A DNA stretch of 64,000 nucleotides, from assembly GCA_020629515.1 (NCBI GenBank), contig JAHDDE010000005.1:1-64000 (forward strand). The letters run 5' to 3'. Within the stretch, counting starts at the first letter, position 1, and each line of letters starts with the position of its first letter. Origin of the DNA: Saprospiraceae bacterium (GTDB lineage: Bacteria; Bacteroidota; Bacteroidia; Chitinophagales; Saprospiraceae). The notes under the pieces were generated by a model. The model was not told where the DNA came from. It saw only the letters and a program-made list of their open reading frames with translations, and searched no databases. Shown here in pieces: positions 62,301-64,000 of the stretch. The position numbers were made by a program, and so were the translations under genes.

Positions 62301-64000
62301 GATATATACATTTTAGAATTACGAGAAGACATCTGTCGTCTGGCGGATACTGTTTTGGTCACATTTGATACTCCAAGACAGTTTGATTTAGGGCCTGATA
62401 CCACTTTATGTGATGGAGAAACGCTGCTATTGCAACTCGAAGGTTTGCCTGACGATATTGCCTATGTGGTTAATTGGAGTCCCACAATGAGCACAGAAGA
62501 GTCTTTCTTAGTTTCTGAAACGGGAGTATATGAAGTCCAAGTTGGAATTGAGTCCTGTGTGACAGCTGACACTATAGAGGTAAACTTTAATTCTATAGAA
62601 TCATTCAGCCTTGGTAATGATACCACACTTTGTGAGGGCAGTAGGGTCCTATTAAACGCTCCTGCTAATAGCACTCCGCTCTGGTCAGATCAAAGTTCTG
62701 CAACAACTCTTGAGGTAAGCAGCCCCGACCTGTATTGGTTAGAACTTAGCAATGGACGATGTACAAAAAGAGATAGTATCGAGGTGGCTATAGATGAATT
62801 GTATCTAATCGATTTAGGTACAGATACGACTCTTTGTGAAGGAAGTACCCTAAACTTAACATTAGATAACCTTCCTTCTAACCCAGATCTAATCGTCGAA
62901 TGGAATGTCGATAATCCAGAAGTTGAAAGGATCACCATTTCTCAAGGGGGTACCTATATTGCCGAAGTTGTCAATGGTTCCTGTATAGATCAGGATACAA
63001 TCAATGTTCAATATGTCTTTATTGAAGACTTTTCGATCGGCTCAGATACATCAATTTGTGCAGAAGAAACTTTGATTTTAAATGTCCCAGAGGGATTATC
63101 CAATGGTTTTATTTGGTCCGATAACAGTACTTCGACCTCCCTTGAGGTTAGCGGAACTGATGGTTCTACAGAAAACTACAGCCTAACCATTATGGAAGGT
63201 ACATGTTCTAAGTCAGATACTATAACGGTAGCATTTGATGCTGCGCTCGACTTTAATTTTATCTCTTCTGATACCACTCTATGCAGTGGTGAATCAATAA
63301 ACCTGTCTTCAGGTATCGCTAACGCTGATATATATCTGTGGAACACTGGAGATGAATTAGCTGAGATCACAGTTGCAACTCCTGGTCAATATATACTCAA
63401 TGTAGAGAGAGGCACTTGTTCTGCTACCGACACAATTAATATCGCTATTATAGATGTAGATAATTTTTCAATAGGTAATGATAGTACATTATGCCAAGGA
63501 GATACTTTAACCCTTAGTTCTAATTTGACTGGAAACGTCAACTATATCTGGCAAGATGGATCTACAGAATCAACTTATACCTTGGATGCTCCAGATATCT
63601 ATTCTGTCACTGCAAGTATAGATCGATGCGAAGCCACAGCAAGTGTCATAATCGATTATCAACAAGCTCCAATATTAGAATTAGGTAATGATACTACTAT
63701 TTGTGAACCCAATTCGGTCCTCTTATCACCGGATATCGCAAATGCCAGTTATCTATGGTCCGATGAAAGCGCCTCTCCTACATTAGAAGTATTAAATAGC
63801 GGAGGGTATTCTGTTCTTGTTGATGATGGAGTATGTAGAGTCATGGATAGCATCAACATAACAGTACAGTCCTTACCGGACTTATCGATAGCTACAGAGG
63901 ATGATATCTCTATCTGCCAGGGCGACTCGGTGGTATTATCCTCCATGAGCGAGAATGTCTCTTATATATGGCAAGATCTGACAACAGAATCTCAATTTAT
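59304..64000 (+). CDS. giant secreted repeat protein, 3' end beyond the window
   Basis: Open reading frame of at least 1565 codons from ATG 59304, with no stop up to the window end. A signal peptide ends near MVHGQ (residue 23). Two N-terminal modules start with LYWIGNGGNWNDANNWS (24-40) and LYWVGGTGDWYDPANWS (about 300), 275 residues apart, followed by strand-rich sequence to about 660. From about 666 onwards a tandem array of ~75-residue repeats begins, each starting with a variant of LGNDTTLCxG and containing WS(T/D)GxS, a Gly-x-Tyr and a Cys before the next unit. Such proteins usually end in a T9SS gliding-motility-associated C-terminal domain; that end is not visible. Role: probable adhesin or gliding-related surface protein. 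Confidence 0.9.
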   Translation, partial: MHKLFKLIWGLFLFCSTVMVHGQDLYWIGNGGNWNDANNWSTSSGGPSDGAVPTANNDVYFDDNSGDCIIAQNAICRNLEYNTLSSLTISSALSVTNTFTHMSGTISNESTISTGIYSSNFVNNRTLDSSTGTIRINADASMVGAFSINSTNFTLVGLDSLIFESDGLNQLQTTGELNLNYVEFITDGEIYGNHSLEILRLGNSRTLFIQSGSKQTINTDLITDDPCVGYATISGFLEFNTPAVLDIAIPGNYRPRGFLFRRIEFIVLVQGVNFPLDLRFSINGGENINFDASNPDVRDLYWVGGTGDWYDPANWSLESGGPGGECVPTSIDNVFFDENSFDSNMDIVSSTSATFCNNITYTASESGTTFIMPEMFISNDFTLLRSITWRVGSTNFSGNREGGASRMQLITSSGTVFQNINVFSERNIELQDDLNVELDITINGFDPSVSFITNGHNINTGRFFAINNDMRLDLTDSYITINGILEEADQPVRLINSSLSSTNNTIWEFTAESTGFEVSGGDLGTILFSNPLGQAFAFSTDIATIQKLTFNGNGQIFQDEYIIDSLIFSAGGVYMIQTTEEITVNQYFESVGDICRPITFASLVGGIQENLFIPASAELSMSYTEISDISASGGNPFDAGEGSVDLGGNSGWSFRDPDAQEINKFLGPDTIVCNSIPEVIFNLNFEEDDVDSVIWNRNELQQSGPYTFTVATLDKRPAIITTLTAEVFFSNGCSQKDTVMIGVNEAFDFSLGEDRTLCNGELGQLTVPIDDATYNWSNGESGASILIFEPGTYNVKVDSGACSFEDEIIIQSFDLTSLTLGRDTVLCDANTLTLNGPADFDGGIVWSDGSTSQSIEIQQSGIYFADFSQDICVFRDSIDITFDSAFDINLGNDTTLCNGASITLNTNRDAGIFTWSTGSTAPLITVDDDGIYSVDVQIGSCIASDSIEISTVQIKEFDLGSDTTFCLGESYEISIPDGYQGDFAWSTGESTTEITISEEDIYILELREDICRLADTVLVTFDTPRQFDLGPDTTLCDGETLLLQLEGLPDDIAYVVNWSPTMSTEESFLVSETGVYEVQVGIESCVTADTIEVNFNSIESFSLGNDTTLCEGSRVLLNAPANSTPLWSDQSSATTLEVSSPDLYWLELSNGRCTKRDSIEVAIDELYLIDLGTDTTLCEGSTLNLTLDNLPSNPDLIVEWNVDNPEVERITISQGGTYIAEVVNGSCIDQDTINVQYVFIEDFSIGSDTSICAEETLILNVPEGLSNGFIWSDNSTSTSLEVSGTDGSTENYSLTIMEGTCSKSDTITVAFDAALDFNFISSDTTLCSGESINLSSGIANADIYLWNTGDELAEITVATPGQYILNVERGTCSATDTINIAIIDVDNFSIGNDSTLCQGDTLTLSSNLTGNVNYIWQDGSTESTYTLDAPDIYSVTASIDRCEATASVIIDYQQAPILELGNDTTICEPNSVLLSPDIANASYLWSDESASPTLEVLNSGGYSVLVDDGVCRVMDSINITVQSLPDLSIATEDDISICQGDSVVLSSMSENVSYIWQDLTTESQF
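61299..64000 (+). repeat. tandem array of ~225-base repeats coding for DTxLCxG units
   Basis: At least 12 units, and a partial thirteenth at the window end, are read in one frame. The first unit (61299) is degenerate, lacking the usual Cys-x-Gly. Later ones vary around the pattern L-G-x-D-T-T-L-C-x-G, then W-S-x-G-x-S, then a G-x-Y turn and a final Cys. Each unit has two cysteines, which could form one disulfide per repeat. The repeats differ in sequence, suggesting old expansion. Confidence 0.8.

Noticed and set aside
60059-63946. Several minus-strand reading frames of 60-110 residues
   Set aside because: They lie opposite the long plus-strand giant gene and arise from its repetitive codons; none resembles a protein family.

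Overview
The window reads as a chromosomal stretch of an AT-rich, probably aerobic, chemoheterotrophic member of the Bacteroidota, most like the Saprospiraceae/Lewinellaceae. The evidence is: type IX secretion (T9SS) C-terminal sorting domains on large secreted proteins, HYR/GEVED/lectin-like surface proteins, a DUF5916 outer-membrane protein, hybrid-free PAS histidine kinases, menaquinone genes, few Shine-Dalgarno sequences, and some promoters matching the Bacteroidota TTG-N(17-23)-TAnnTTTG pattern. The lineage is an inference from gene style, not from a marker gene. I found no rRNA, tRNA, CRISPR array, insertion sequence, integrase or phage gene.

Layout. 1-3.7 kb: a membrane histidine kinase and a DUF5916 outer-membrane protein. 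3.9-6.8 kb: tryptophanase followed closely by a flavin monooxygenase (possible indole production and oxidation). 6.9-10.6 kb: a DEAD-box-type RNA helicase, and a two-gene operon of a crotonase-fold isomerase/hydratase plus a 4-hydroxybutyryl-CoA dehydratase-like [4Fe-4S]/FAD enzyme. 10.6-11.2 kb: a 0.7 kb non-coding gap with several strong hairpins. 11.2-13.9 kb: two response regulators and alanine dehydrogenase. 14-18.8 kb: menaquinone genes menC-menE-menF-menD in one operon (menA, menB and others are not here). 19-23 kb: an alpha-oxoamine synthase and a large PAS histidine kinase. 23.2-24.6 kb: a group II PLP decarboxylase.

24.6-31.6 kb: a minus-strand series (ABC ATPase and permease of the YbbA/YbbP type, an SMP-30-like protein, a FabG-like reductase, an APH-fold kinase) with a TesA-like lipoprotein esterase divergent from the ATPase, the same neighbour arrangement as E. 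coli tesA-ybbA-ybbP. 31.7-37.8 kb: peptidases (M28, M20), an aldo/keto reductase, a SET protein, an Lrp regulator. 37.9-40.7 kb: one uninterrupted gene fusing phosphoglucose isomerase to a class I phosphomannose isomerase. 40.8-54.2 kb: mixed transport, envelope and hypothetical genes, including a PagL-type lipid A deacylase, a LolA-like protein, MscS, DoxX proteins and a degenerate rhodanese.

54.2-64 kb: two giant secreted proteins transcribed divergently from a 382-base gap. One (1562 residues, minus strand) has five HYR-containing repeats, two C-type-lectin-like domains, a GEVED domain and a T9SS sorting domain. The other (plus strand, cut by the window end, at least 1565 residues) has two N-terminal modules and at least 12 tandem ~75-residue repeats starting with a D-T-x-L-C-x-G motif. 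The most noteworthy items are the PGI-PMI fusion, the AbfD-like enzyme operon, the tryptophanase-monooxygenase pair, the structured non-coding gap at 10.7-11.2 kb and the giant adhesin-like pair.
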